DNA from: Bombiscardovia nodaiensis
GTDB lineage: Bacteria > Actinomycetota > Actinomycetes > Actinomycetales > Bifidobacteriaceae
Direction: 5' to 3'
Assembly (NCBI GenBank): GCA_033127725.1
Contig: AP026798.1
Location: 1,798,001-1,862,000, forward strand
DNA: 64,000 nucleotides
Below, piece after piece: positions 17,401-24,961 of this stretch (positions are counted from its first letter, which is position 1; each line of letters starts with the position of its first letter). Below the pieces are notes generated by a model that made no database searches, had not been told where the DNA came from, and worked only from the letters and a program-made list of their open reading frames with translations. The position numbers were made by a program, and so were the translations under genes.

Positions 17401-17665
17401 GCATGTAGACTCCCCCAGCCACAGCGACGGCCCGGTCCCGGTCGGCATTGAATGGACCTTGGACGGCGCGGCCCAGCCCACCTACACCATCAATTCCTTC
17501 CTTTACTACACCTTCTATGCCCTCCCCACCGCAGGCGCCCTCCCCTTCAGTCTCACCACCGGCAGCGGCCTCATGACCCTGAGCGCCTTAGCTGCCTTAG
17601 CCTGGGCCGTCTACGCAGTCATCCATCGTCTCGCCCCCGCCCGCAGCGCCCGCAAACCCAAGTAG
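14468..17665 (+). CDS. Double seven-repeat RCC1 surface protein
   Basis: 1065 residues; ATG at 14468, with a GTG at 14483 as alternative. The signal peptide runs to about residue 37 (hydrophobic AAAVVLAGLALMPSA). Propeller I (about 55-420) has seven RCC1 repeats of the form YxWGxNxxGQLGDG. A short Ig-like segment follows (about 425-480, ending in VDWTLDGAP), then a Listeria-Bacteroides repeat at about 485-550 (TFDPAGGSPTPP..FTGWYSG), a TIG-like motif (MDPKAGPISGG), propeller II (about 570-960) again with seven repeats, and a second Ig-like segment. LPTAGALPF near 1018, a membrane helix and a basic tail end the protein. RCC1 propellers are protein-interaction platforms; in a secreted wall-bound setting an adhesin or receptor role is inferred. 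No homopolymer switch was seen. Confidence 0.87.
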   Translation: MKVAVVKHGHHSKWTSLIAAAVVLAGLALMPSAATASSSFTMAPTSGPANRSTRVALTPPDPGGMAFKSISAGTWTTLAIGTDGNSYGWGNNKWGQLGDGTVVNHPKPTALTPPYGVKFKQLSNQDDGSIGLSTTGDVYTWGGNYYGSIGDGTFNERHAPGRVTMPTASRFVSVSGGRWFVTAVAEDGTAYAWGINDNGELGDGSTLTSLRPRQVLAPGVRFKAVSSGVDHTLALTQDGEIYAWGWNAYGQIGNNSTIEIHQPQKVSPAGVRFVSVNAGGNYSSALASDGSLYMWGLNANGVYGNGSSANSLVPTKVFPSGPTFASISAGYMHMMGLTSDGRLFTWGDNTHGQIGDGSISNRTSPYQVSLPGVKFTSISGGHDHSMAIGDNGNSYGWGFNDFGRVGDGSVAETHTPVVVMKPKVNVTAVSFGGYAGTDLRFDDASGTWKVNAPPHAAGTVPVYVDWTLDGAPQTRQQLSFTYIAPWKVTFDPAGGSPTPPVQQVADGERAPWPSTDPTKTNSLFTGWYSGSTPYDFSQPVTSDLTLTAHWASLIFTMDPKAGPISGGTHVSIHPPQPTDMRYLQVSTGFYHSLAIGTDGRVWSWGHNDAGQLGINSTADQPKPVQVQLPAGLKFNRVVAGPNDSFAFASDGSLYAWGADGKGQLGDGRSVDQLMPVRVSLPAGVTQFQQIFPSNRFTFGIGSDGLAYAWGANSNGQLGDGTYLDRPAAVKVQLPLGVHTFTQLSGGASHSLAIGDDGKAYAWGWNGYGQLGSASVSVGLGFESAAPVPIDLPAGVTSFKQVSANIDWSLGIGSNGRIYTWGYNGDYELGDGSTTDKPTPTLIATPSGVSFTQVSTDGDGAMALGSNQAIYAWGNNTHGQLGSRNQSALTQPTLISPPNGVSWTKVMSGWQHSLAIDSGGAIWAVGDNQFGQLGNAVGGRAGDLSLTPVTISNARIIVTSVKFGSTPSPSTPTYNGTDWHVDSPSHSDGPVPVGIEWTLDGAAQPTYTINSFLYYTFYALPTAGALPFSLTTGSGLMTLSALAALAWAVYAVIHRLAPARSARKPK

Positions 17666-17707
17666 GTTTAGGGAGATTCTGCCCGCGAAGCCTGCAGCGC
17701 ATTGGCC

Positions 17708-17873
17708 ATGAGTGAAAACAGTGTTAGAAGATGGCCATCTGCCTGTATTCCTTAAGTTGTTCATAGTATAGTTGGAAAGCTACACGCTGTTTTGGGGAAA
17801 ACAACGTGCGGACTCTCTGGCGAACCTTGATTAACGGGGAATTCTGCCCGTAATTTTAGACGGGAAGGGCATA
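17708..17873 (+). promoter_or_regulatory. Duplicated leader of RCC1 tandem genes (copy 1)
   Basis: This leader aligns with 19924-20088 over its length: ATGAGTGAAAACA at the 5' end, then ATAGTATAGT-type sequence, GTTTTGGGGAAAACA, CTCTCT.GC, GGGGAA.TCTGC.CGTAATT and GGAAGGG directly before a TTG start. GTTTTGGGGAAAAC is nearly palindromic and a candidate control site or hairpin. Confidence 0.6.
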
Positions 17874-19763
17874 TTGAAAACGAAGCGACAGGTAGTTTGC
17901 GCACTGCTGACTGCACTCATAGTGCTAGTCTGCGTCAGCGTGCCTGTTGCCAGATCGTTTTTCCAGGCGATGGCGAATCAATCGTCGGTTGGTCCTCAGG
18001 CTCAGTACACCGTCACCTTCAACGACGGTAACGACGGTAACGACGGAATCTACCGTATATCCGTCGATCCAGGCAAAACCGTGCCCCTACAGCCAATCCC
18101 ACAAAAAGACAACTCCCGCTTCCTAGGATGGTACAACGGCACCCTACCCTACGACTTCACCCAACCCGTCAACAGCCACCTCACCCTCACCGGCAAATGG
18201 GCAGACACCAAGTTTACCCTCGACCCCATGCGAAGCCCAGTAGAAGGCGGCAAACTCCTCACCCTCACCCCACCCACCATCCCAGCCACCCAATTCCAAC
18301 AAATCACCGCTGGCAGATATCACATGCTCGCTTTAGATACCCTCGGAAGAGTCTACGCCTGGGGCAGAAACGATGCCGGACAAATCGGCGACGGCACAAC
18401 AACCGACAGAGCAAAACCCACGCTTGTCACCAGCCTACTGAGCAAACGGATCACGAAAGTCGTGGCCGGCCCCAACGACTCCTTCGCCTTCGCCGAAGAC
18501 GGCAGCGTCTACGCCTGGGGAGCGAATGAGAAAGGTCAACTGGGCGTTGGCAGCAGTAATGATCTCTCGACCCCAACCCCAGTAAACTCGATGCCCACTG
18601 GTGCTCGCATTACTGATATTTTCCCCGGTGACAAATACACACTCGCTCTCGACAGCGACGGCGTAGCCTGGGCCTGGGGTATGAATGATGCCGGACAACT
18701 GGGCAATGGAAATGCAACGGATCAGACAACTCCGGTTCGTATCCAACTGCCGCCCGGGGTAAGCCAGTATGTTTCTTTAAGCGCGGGTACTTCTCATTCC
18801 TTCGGTATTACCGACGACGGCAATACCTACGCGTGGGGATGGAACGGCATGCAACAGCTTGGAAACGCCAGCTTCCCTTCAAATCGTGGCTCGGTCAGCA
18901 CTACCCCTATAAAAGTAGATCTACCACCGGGTGTCTCATATCTGAGTGAAGTTTTTGCAATTGCAGACTGGTCAGTCGCTATAGGTAATGATGGCCGAAT
19001 TTACGGCTGGGGGTACAACGGCGACAACGAGATCGGAGACGGAACAACTGCTCCTCCTACCCCTATCCCGAATCGCAACACACCTACCCTCACGCAGACC
19101 CCTCCAGGTGAGACCTTTGACCATATTTATACGATGGGTGACGGCGCAGCTGCGCTAAGCAAATCCGGCAACATATATAGCTGGGGCTACAACCCATACG
19201 GCGGAGTCTGCGGAGGTACCCAACCCCAACAAGCCACCCCCATACAAATGAACCTACCAGCCAATGTGCACCCTAATAAAGTGACGTTTGGCTGGGAACA
19301 AACGGTCATGCAAGATACCGAAGGCAGAATCTGGAGCTGGGGAAGTAACCGATTCGGCCAACTCGGCACGGACGCGCCAATGGGAGCCGGTCAAAGTAGC
19401 GCCACACCAGTACAAATACCAACTGGACAAGAAAAGGTCAATGTAACTCAACTCACCATTGACACTATTCCTGTCACGCTGACGCCTGTGGCGGACCATT
19501 GGCAGCTGGAATCCCCACCCCACGACGAAGGCGAGACTAACGTCACGATTACCTGGACGCTCAGCGGCGAACAGCAAGACGACTCCATTATCGAGCACTT
19601 CATCTACGAAAGCTTCTACATGCCAGATGCTGGCGCCCTGCCCGTCCGCCGCAGACTGGGAGGCAGCCTACTCGTCCTGTCCCTGTTCGCAGCCCTAGCC
19701 TGCACGCTCTACCAGCTCGCTCGCGCCCGCCGCAGCAGCTCTTGCCCGCCACAATCTGTCTAA
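17874..19763 (+). CDS. Single-propeller RCC1 surface protein (tandem paralogue A)
   Basis: 629 residues from a TTG at 17874, preceded by GGGAAGGG; the position is conserved in the paralogue at 20089. Signal peptide 1-36. The Listeria-Bacteroides repeat comes first (about 55-115, FLGWYNGTLPYDFTQP), then a TIG-like motif (LDPMRSPVEGG), one propeller with seven RCC1 repeats (about 140-540), an Ig-like segment (TITWTLSGEQ) and the sorting signal MPDAGALPV near 583 with a helix and Arg-rich tail. A 9-nt in-frame tandem repeat at 18021-18047 gives NDGNDGNDG. The architecture equals the C-terminal half of the double-propeller proteins. Long stretches at about 18,060-18,300 are nearly identical to the next gene. 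Confidence 0.87.
   Translation: MKTKRQVVCALLTALIVLVCVSVPVARSFFQAMANQSSVGPQAQYTVTFNDGNDGNDGIYRISVDPGKTVPLQPIPQKDNSRFLGWYNGTLPYDFTQPVNSHLTLTGKWADTKFTLDPMRSPVEGGKLLTLTPPTIPATQFQQITAGRYHMLALDTLGRVYAWGRNDAGQIGDGTTTDRAKPTLVTSLLSKRITKVVAGPNDSFAFAEDGSVYAWGANEKGQLGVGSSNDLSTPTPVNSMPTGARITDIFPGDKYTLALDSDGVAWAWGMNDAGQLGNGNATDQTTPVRIQLPPGVSQYVSLSAGTSHSFGITDDGNTYAWGWNGMQQLGNASFPSNRGSVSTTPIKVDLPPGVSYLSEVFAIADWSVAIGNDGRIYGWGYNGDNEIGDGTTAPPTPIPNRNTPTLTQTPPGETFDHIYTMGDGAAALSKSGNIYSWGYNPYGGVCGGTQPQQATPIQMNLPANVHPNKVTFGWEQTVMQDTEGRIWSWGSNRFGQLGTDAPMGAGQSSATPVQIPTGQEKVNVTQLTIDTIPVTLTPVADHWQLESPPHDEGETNVTITWTLSGEQQDDSIIEHFIYESFYMPDAGALPVRRRLGGSLLVLSLFAALACTLYQLARARRSSSCPPQSV
18021..18047 (+). repeat. 9-nt in-frame tandem repeat
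   Basis: AACGACGGT occurs twice and AACGACGGA once in direct succession, encoding NDG three times. The paralogue has a single related unit at the same place, so this is a length-variable site that keeps frame. Confidence 0.7.
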
Positions 19764-19923
19764 CGCCGAGCCCCTCCCCTGCGACTTGCTCGCGGGCAGC
19801 ACTCGTTCAGCTACATGCGCAAACCTTGAGCTCATCACACGCTGAGCAAACAGACTTGAGTCCACAACAATGAGTTCAAAAGTGCTCCCCACCAACGACT
19901 CCGCCAGTCTGACAACCCCGATA

Positions 19924-20088
19924 ATGAGTGAAAACATTGTTTGTACTTTGCCATCTAAGCATGTTCGGCAGGCTGGCAATAGTATAGTAAAAAAATATTA
20001 AGTGTTTTGGGGAAAACAGTACAGGGGCTCTCTAGCAGACCATAATGGACGGGGAACTCTGCTCGTAATTGCAGGCAGGAAGGGTATA
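19924..20088 (+). promoter_or_regulatory. Duplicated leader of RCC1 tandem genes (copy 2)
   Basis: Second copy of the leader described at 17708-17873, with the same order of blocks and nearly the same length (165 versus 166 nt). The core here is GTTTTGGGGAAAACAGTAC near 20,002. The rest of the gap from 19764 shows nothing recognisable. Confidence 0.6.
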
Positions 20089-21942
20089 TTGAAGGCAACA
20101 CGACAGATAGTTTGCATGGTGACGGTAGCGCTTGTAGTACTAGTCTGCGCCCTTGTGCCTATCGCTGTGTCTCCCCGCTGTGCACAAGCTAAACCGTCGT
20201 CGGTTGGCCCTCAGGCTCAGTACACCGTCGCCTTCAACGACGGTAAAGGCGGAATCTACCATATATCCGTCGATCTAAGCAAAACCGTGCCCCTACAGCC
20301 AATCCCACAAAAAGACAACTCCCGCTTCCTAGGATGGTACAACGGCACCCTACCCTACGACTTCACCCAACCCGTCACCAGCGACCTCACCCTCACCGGC
20401 AAATGGGCAGACACCAAGTTTACCCTCGACCCCATGCGAAGCCCTGCAGAAGGCGGCAAACTCCTCACCCTCACGCCACCCACCATCCCAGCCACCCAAT
20501 TCCAACAAATCATTACCGGCCAATACCACATGCTCGCCCTCGACACCCGCGGCAGAGTCTACGCCTGGGGCAGAAACGACGCCGGACAAATCGGCGACGG
20601 CACGAACGTCAGCAGATCCACACCAACGCTTATCACCAGCCTACTGAGCAAACGCTTCATCAAAGTCGTGGCTGGCCCCAACGACTCCTTCGCCTTCGCC
20701 GAAGACGGCAGCATCTACGCCTGGGGAGCCAACGCCAAGAGTCAGCTTGGCCTCGGCACTTTCCTCGACGTCAACACTCCGACGCTGATAGACCAAACGC
20801 GCTTTGGTACCAATGTTCATATTACCGATATCTTCCCCGGAGACGAGCACACGCTCGCCCTCGACGAAGACGGCGGGGCCTGGGGCTGGGGCTCGAATAC
20901 AGAGGGTCAACTCGGCATCGGAAATACCATCAGTCAATCAACCCCCGTGTCCATTCCACCACCAGCCGGAGCATCCGGATACGTCTCCTTAAGCGCAGGC
21001 GCTTCCCATTCCTTCGGCATTACCGATGACGGCACGGTCTACGCATGGGGAGGAAATCGCTTCGGCCAACTCGGAAATGCCAGCTTCCCCACAGGCGCAC
21101 TGTCCAGAAGCACTACTCCTATACGGGTGGATTTGCCAGCCAGCGGATCGCAACTGATCTATGTCTATGCTGTTGCAGATTGGTCAGTCGCTGTGGGCGA
21201 AGACGGCCAAATCTACGACTGGGGATACAACGGGGACTTCGAACTCGGAGACGGCACTGTCCTGGAACGCCACACACCAACTCTCGTACGAACACCGGCT
21301 GGTGAGACCTTTGAAGACATATATACCATCGGTGACGGCGCACTTGTACTGAGTCAATCAGGCAAGATTTACGGCTGGGGATACAACCCATACGGCGCAA
21401 TTATTGGCGGCGCTCAACCTCAGCGTACTCCAATGCAGTTGAATATACCCGCCAATATACACCCCCATAAGGTGATGTTTGGCTGGCGCCACGCGTTCAT
21501 ACAAGATACTGAGGGTAACATCTGGACCTGGGGCGGCAACGAATTTGGCGAACTGGGCACGGACGCACCAATAGGTATCGGGCAAGGTAACGCTACACCA
21601 GCGCAAATTCCAACTGGTCAAGAAAAGGTCGACGTAACCAAACTGACTATTGGCGGCACGGATGTTACGCCCACACCTGTGGCGGACAAGTGGCAGCTCA
21701 CATCGCCGCCCCACGAATCGGGTCCAACCACCGTAACTGTTCACTGGAAGCTCACCGGCGAACAGCAAGAGGACTACACCATCAAGCAGTTTGTCTACGA
21801 AGGCCTCCCGATTCCGGCTGCCGGCGCCCTGCCTGTCCTCCGCAGACTGGGAGGCGACCTACTCGTCCTATCCCTGTCCGCAGCCCTAGCCTACGCGCTC
21901 TACCAGCTTTCGCGCACGCGCCACAGCAGCTCCGCCCGCTGA
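20089..21942 (+). CDS. Single-propeller RCC1 surface protein (tandem paralogue B)
   Basis: 617 residues from a TTG at 20089 after GGAAGGG; the frame is open to 20002 but the paralogue and leader support the TTG. Same order as paralogue A: signal peptide (1-37, ending near AQA), Listeria-Bacteroides repeat (FLGWYNGTLPYDFTQP), TIG-like motif (LDPMRSPAEGG), one seven-repeat RCC1 propeller, Ig-like segment (TVHWKLTGEQ), then IPAAGALPV, a helix and a basic tail. The first position of the sorting signal is Ile rather than Leu. The N-terminal third is almost identical at DNA level to paralogue A while the propeller has diverged, pointing to recent duplication or gene conversion. Confidence 0.87.
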   Translation: MKATRQIVCMVTVALVVLVCALVPIAVSPRCAQAKPSSVGPQAQYTVAFNDGKGGIYHISVDLSKTVPLQPIPQKDNSRFLGWYNGTLPYDFTQPVTSDLTLTGKWADTKFTLDPMRSPAEGGKLLTLTPPTIPATQFQQIITGQYHMLALDTRGRVYAWGRNDAGQIGDGTNVSRSTPTLITSLLSKRFIKVVAGPNDSFAFAEDGSIYAWGANAKSQLGLGTFLDVNTPTLIDQTRFGTNVHITDIFPGDEHTLALDEDGGAWGWGSNTEGQLGIGNTISQSTPVSIPPPAGASGYVSLSAGASHSFGITDDGTVYAWGGNRFGQLGNASFPTGALSRSTTPIRVDLPASGSQLIYVYAVADWSVAVGEDGQIYDWGYNGDFELGDGTVLERHTPTLVRTPAGETFEDIYTIGDGALVLSQSGKIYGWGYNPYGAIIGGAQPQRTPMQLNIPANIHPHKVMFGWRHAFIQDTEGNIWTWGGNEFGELGTDAPIGIGQGNATPAQIPTGQEKVDVTKLTIGGTDVTPTPVADKWQLTSPPHESGPTTVTVHWKLTGEQQEDYTIKQFVYEGLPIPAAGALPVLRRLGGDLLVLSLSAALAYALYQLSRTRHSSSAR

Positions 21943-21981
21943 ATTTCTGGTAGATAGCCGCAGCCCAAGCAGGTAAAGCAA

Positions 21982-22010
21982 ATGTCCTGCTCCCAAAAGG
22001 AACAGGACAT
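21982..22010. terminator. Hairpin between RCC1 gene and cysS
   Basis: ATGTCCTGCTCC and GGAACAGGACAT form a 12-bp stem with one mismatch and a CAAAA loop, 40 nt after the RCC1 stop. There is no U-run. It probably separates the surface gene from cysS. Confidence 0.6.
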
Positions 22011-22103
22011 CGAATAGACCAACCGGTCGTGCCTCTTGAAGATGGTCAGTATAGCATCTTTCGCTTCATTGCTGATGTCAGGATAAACAAGTAGACTTGG
22101 AAC

Positions 22104-23714
22104 ATGAACTTGAGCTCGAAAGCGCGTAATTCCAACGATTCTGTCAGTCCTTTGGCGGCGGAGCTGAAGCTGTATGACACGGCGAGCAAGGCCGTGAGCG
22201 CCTTTGTACCGATCGAGCCTGGCAAGGTGGGCATGTACGTGTGCGGGGCTACCGTGCAAGATTCGCCGCATGTGGGGCACCTGCGCACCACGCTGGCTTT
22301 CGACGTAATTCGGCGCTGGATGACCAAGCTGGGCTACGACGTGACGCTGATTCGCAATGTGACCGACATTGACGACAAGATTCTAAGCAAGGCCGCGGCA
22401 GCCGGCCAGCAATGGTGGGAGCGCGCCTTTATCTACGAGCGCGAATTCACCAAGGCTTACGACCAGCTGGGTGCCTTCCCCCCTACTTATGAGCCGCGGG
22501 CCACCGGTCATATCCCGCAAATGATTGACTTAGTCATGCGTTTAATTGACCGTGGCCACGCCTATATTGTGCCCGACGCAGAGGGCAATCCCTCGGGAAA
22601 CGTGTATTTTGACGTGGAATCTTGGTCCGAATATGGCGCTTTGACCCATCAGGAGAGCGGCACTCAGGCCGCCGACGAGCAGGCTGCCGTCGCCGACCAG
22701 ATGGGCCCTTCGGTAGACGCTCAGGGCGAAGACAAGTACAATCCCGCTGGCGATGACGACTTGGACGCAACTTCCGGCAAGCGAGGCCCGCGCGACTTCG
22801 CCCTCTGGAAGGCCTCCAAGCCCACGGACCCGATAACTGCCCGCTGGGTCACTCCCTTCGGCACTGGTCGCCCGGGCTGGCACTTGGAATGCTCAGCCAT
22901 GAGCAGGCGCTACTTGGGGGCCGATTTCGACATTCACGGCGGCGGTCTCGACCTGCGTTTCCCTCACCACGAGAACGAAATGGCCCAGTCTCACGCGGCT
23001 GGATGGGGCTTTGCCCACCGCTGGATGCACACCGCTTGGGTGACGCAAAAAGGCGAGAAAATGTCCAAATCGCTAGGCAACGGTCTGGCTGTATCGACCG
23101 TGCTCGACACCTACCCGGCCTGGGTAGTGCGATACGCGCTAGTTTCCGCCCACTACCGCTCCATGCTAGAGTGGTCCGACCAGAGCCTGCACGAAGCGCA
23201 GTCCGCTTACGAGCGCATCACCGGCTTCGTAGAGCGCGCTGGCAAAGTTATTGGTAAACAACCGTCACGCGACGAAGTTATCGCAATCAAACCTGAGCAG
23301 TTACCAAAAGATTTCGTGCAAGCCATGAATGACGATATCAATGTTTCACTCGCTCTTGGTAGTATTTTTTCGCAAATCCGCGAAGGCAACGCAAGTTTAT
23401 CTAACTCTGAACAACTACCGCAGAGCTTCGTTAATGAAAACATATATATACAACTACTACTCATCCGTGCCATGCTCGACATCTTCGGCCTCGATCCGCT
23501 CGACCCCCACTGGGCCCAGCCCGGACAAGGTCAGCAGTCCAGCGCAGCCCACGACGCTCTGGAAAGTCTAGTCTCCCAAGAACTAGCCAACCGCCAAGCC
23601 GCCCGCGCAGCCAAAGACTTCGCCCAAGCCGACGCCATCCGAGACCGCCTAGCCCAAGCCAACATCACCATAGAAGACACCCCCCAAGGCCCCGCCTGGC
23701 ACCTAGAGAGCTGA
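22104..23714 (+). CDS. cysS: Cysteine--tRNA ligase
   Basis: 536 residues. Class I synthetase charging tRNA-Cys. The zinc-site cysteine and HIGH-type motif appear as YVCGATVQDSPHVGHLRT near residues 46-63, and the KMSKS loop as GEKMSKSLGN near 316. The DALR/anticodon-binding region makes up the C-terminal third. An insertion of about 40 acidic residues around 195-225 (DEQAAVADQMGP.., DDDLDATSG) is seen before RGPRDFALWK. From about 23,230 to 23,465 the codon use becomes AT-rich (GTT, TTA, ATA, AAA) although the frame stays intact, a mosaic pattern. The ATG at 22104 is accepted for lack of a better start; the ribosome-binding site is weak. Confidence 0.95.
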   Translation: MNLSSKARNSNDSVSPLAAELKLYDTASKAVSAFVPIEPGKVGMYVCGATVQDSPHVGHLRTTLAFDVIRRWMTKLGYDVTLIRNVTDIDDKILSKAAAAGQQWWERAFIYEREFTKAYDQLGAFPPTYEPRATGHIPQMIDLVMRLIDRGHAYIVPDAEGNPSGNVYFDVESWSEYGALTHQESGTQAADEQAAVADQMGPSVDAQGEDKYNPAGDDDLDATSGKRGPRDFALWKASKPTDPITARWVTPFGTGRPGWHLECSAMSRRYLGADFDIHGGGLDLRFPHHENEMAQSHAAGWGFAHRWMHTAWVTQKGEKMSKSLGNGLAVSTVLDTYPAWVVRYALVSAHYRSMLEWSDQSLHEAQSAYERITGFVERAGKVIGKQPSRDEVIAIKPEQLPKDFVQAMNDDINVSLALGSIFSQIREGNASLSNSEQLPQSFVNENIYIQLLLIRAMLDIFGLDPLDPHWAQPGQGQQSSAAHDALESLVSQELANRQAARAAKDFAQADAIRDRLAQANITIEDTPQGPAWHLES

Positions 23715-23745
23715 CCACAAGAGGTTTTTGTGGCACAATTTTCAA

Positions 23746-23998
23746 ATGTTCATCATCTCCTCGGCACTTAAACACGATGTCGCGCCAGAAGATGCTGTCT
23801 TGGTAGTAGACCAACCAATACGAGCCTTTGAATTACCAGAGGAACCTGCCAAAACCTTATACTTAGGCTTCTCGTCAGAGGGGAATACCGCTCGAAGTAG
23901 TGGTGTTGGAAACTTCAAAAGGTCCTGCAATTATTCACGCCATGAGAATGCGCAGTAAATATATCAAGCTATTACAAGGGAAGGAGCCGAAAATATGA
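23746..23998 (+). pseudogene. Toxin-like gene disrupted by a +1 frameshift
   Basis: The frame from the ATG at 23746 reads MFIISSALKHDVAPEDAV and FELPEEPAKTLYLGFSSEG, resembling small actinobacterial toxins that precede RHH-type antitoxins. At 23880-23883 (GGGG) the frame is lost and the ORF runs on to 23958 in unrelated sequence. Removing one G restores EGIPLEVVVLETSKGPAIIH, then AMRMRSKYIKLLQ, up to a TGA at 23996-23998 that overlaps the antitoxin ATG as ATGA. Restored length is about 84 residues. So the gene is either inactivated, slippage-dependent or mis-sequenced. The family assignment is from pattern memory only. Confidence 0.7.
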
Positions 23999-24288
23999 GT
24001 ACATACACCATGCTTTCTGAAAGCGATTTCAGACCTGAAGAAGCGGCCCTAATCCGCACAGAGGCCAGCAAAGCTGAGCGCGGATACAGCGCTGCTGAGC
24101 TAGTAAACGCTCTTGACCGCACCCCAGGCCGCCCTCTCGCGGTTGGAAAAACTCCAGCTGCTACCATCATTAAAGTTCGGCTTGACAACGAGCGAGACCG
24201 CAAACTGACCCAATACGCCAAGCAGCACGGCTTCAGCATCAGTACTGCAGTGAGAACTCTGTTAGATCAGGCGCTAGCGCAAGCATAG
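23995..24288 (+). CDS. RHH-type antitoxin-like protein
   Basis: 97 residues. The ATG overlaps the restored toxin stop by 4 nt (ATGA) and GGGAAGGAG lies just upstream, typical of translational coupling in toxin-antitoxin operons. The C-terminal part (ATIIKVRLDNERDRKLTQYA, then KQHGFSISTAVRTLLDQAL) looks like a ribbon-helix-helix DNA-binding element. The N-terminal part (FRPEEAALIRTEAS..) is likely the toxin-binding side. If the toxin is dead, this antitoxin is an orphan that could still act as a repressor or anti-toxin against homologues. Confidence 0.7.
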   Translation: MSTYTMLSESDFRPEEAALIRTEASKAERGYSAAELVNALDRTPGRPLAVGKTPAATIIKVRLDNERDRKLTQYAKQHGFSISTAVRTLLDQALAQA

Positions 24289-24387
24289 AAATACATTGCA
24301 CGCCGTTTGCCCAAGGAGCAGTACCTGCTACTTAGTTAAGTAAGTACACAATTTGAGGTGAGTGAGCTGGCAAGGACTCAAACGCAA

Positions 24388-24436
24388 AAGCCCCCGAAGC
24401 TGACTAGCGGGATGGTGCTAGCGGGCTCGGGGGCTT
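24388..24436. terminator. Bidirectional hairpin between antitoxin and sugar ABC operon
   Basis: AAGCCCCCGA pairs perfectly with TCGGGGGCTT; a smaller internal CTAGC/GCTAG pairing extends the structure. It lies downstream of both converging transcription units. Confidence 0.7.
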
Positions 24437-24458
24437 CTCTGGGCTGAGTCTTGCGGGG

Positions 24459-24956
24459 CTACCGGCGCGGGCGCCTGGCCTCGTAGGCGGCACGCATGGC
24501 TCGAATCTCCTCGGATTGCACCTGACGGATGGCCTTGTTGCGCGCTATATACGTAACGAAGGTCAAGCTATAGGCAATCAGTGAAAGCCAGTCCGCGGTG
24601 GCCAGTGAAAAGACCATACAGAAGATCAGCCAGGCTTCCAAGCCCTTGTAAATAGTGCCAGGCCGGACCGCGCGCAGGGCCAGAATGAAACTGACCACGC
24701 CTATAATCACCAGCAGGAGCCCATAGGATTGGGCGACCGTGGCCACGTTGTTGACCGTAGCCATTTGGTTGATTTTGCCCGCTTTCTCCAAAATCTCGTA
24801 GCCCTGATCCTTGAACCAAGGCGAGTAGATGAAGAGCGTGATTGAGGCCATGACCACATTCAGGGCCGCGCACACCATCAGCAAGATTTTCTCGCTCTTG
24901 CGGGCGAGCGGCTGCGGCGGCCTCACGCCCGACTCCTGGGGCTCGGAAGCAGACAT
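24459..24956 (-). CDS. Small membrane protein of unknown function
   Basis: 165 residues from the ATG at 24956 (MSASEPQESG), five nt after the stop of the permease gene, so it is the last gene of the sugar-import operon. Four hydrophobic segments are visible: about 27-47, 75-97, 100-118 and 121-140. The C-terminal tail is Arg-rich (RAAYEARRPRR). The layout recalls DUF4064-like proteins but I cannot confirm that. Position suggests an accessory part of the transporter or simple cotranscription. Confidence 0.65.
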   Translation of the reverse strand: MSASEPQESGVRPPQPLARKSEKILLMVCAALNVVMASITLFIYSPWFKDQGYEILEKAGKINQMATVNNVATVAQSYGLLLVIIGVVSFILALRAVRPGTIYKGLEAWLIFCMVFSLATADWLSLIAYSLTFVTYIARNKAIRQVQSEEIRAMRAAYEARRPRR

Positions 24957-24961
24957 ATCGC

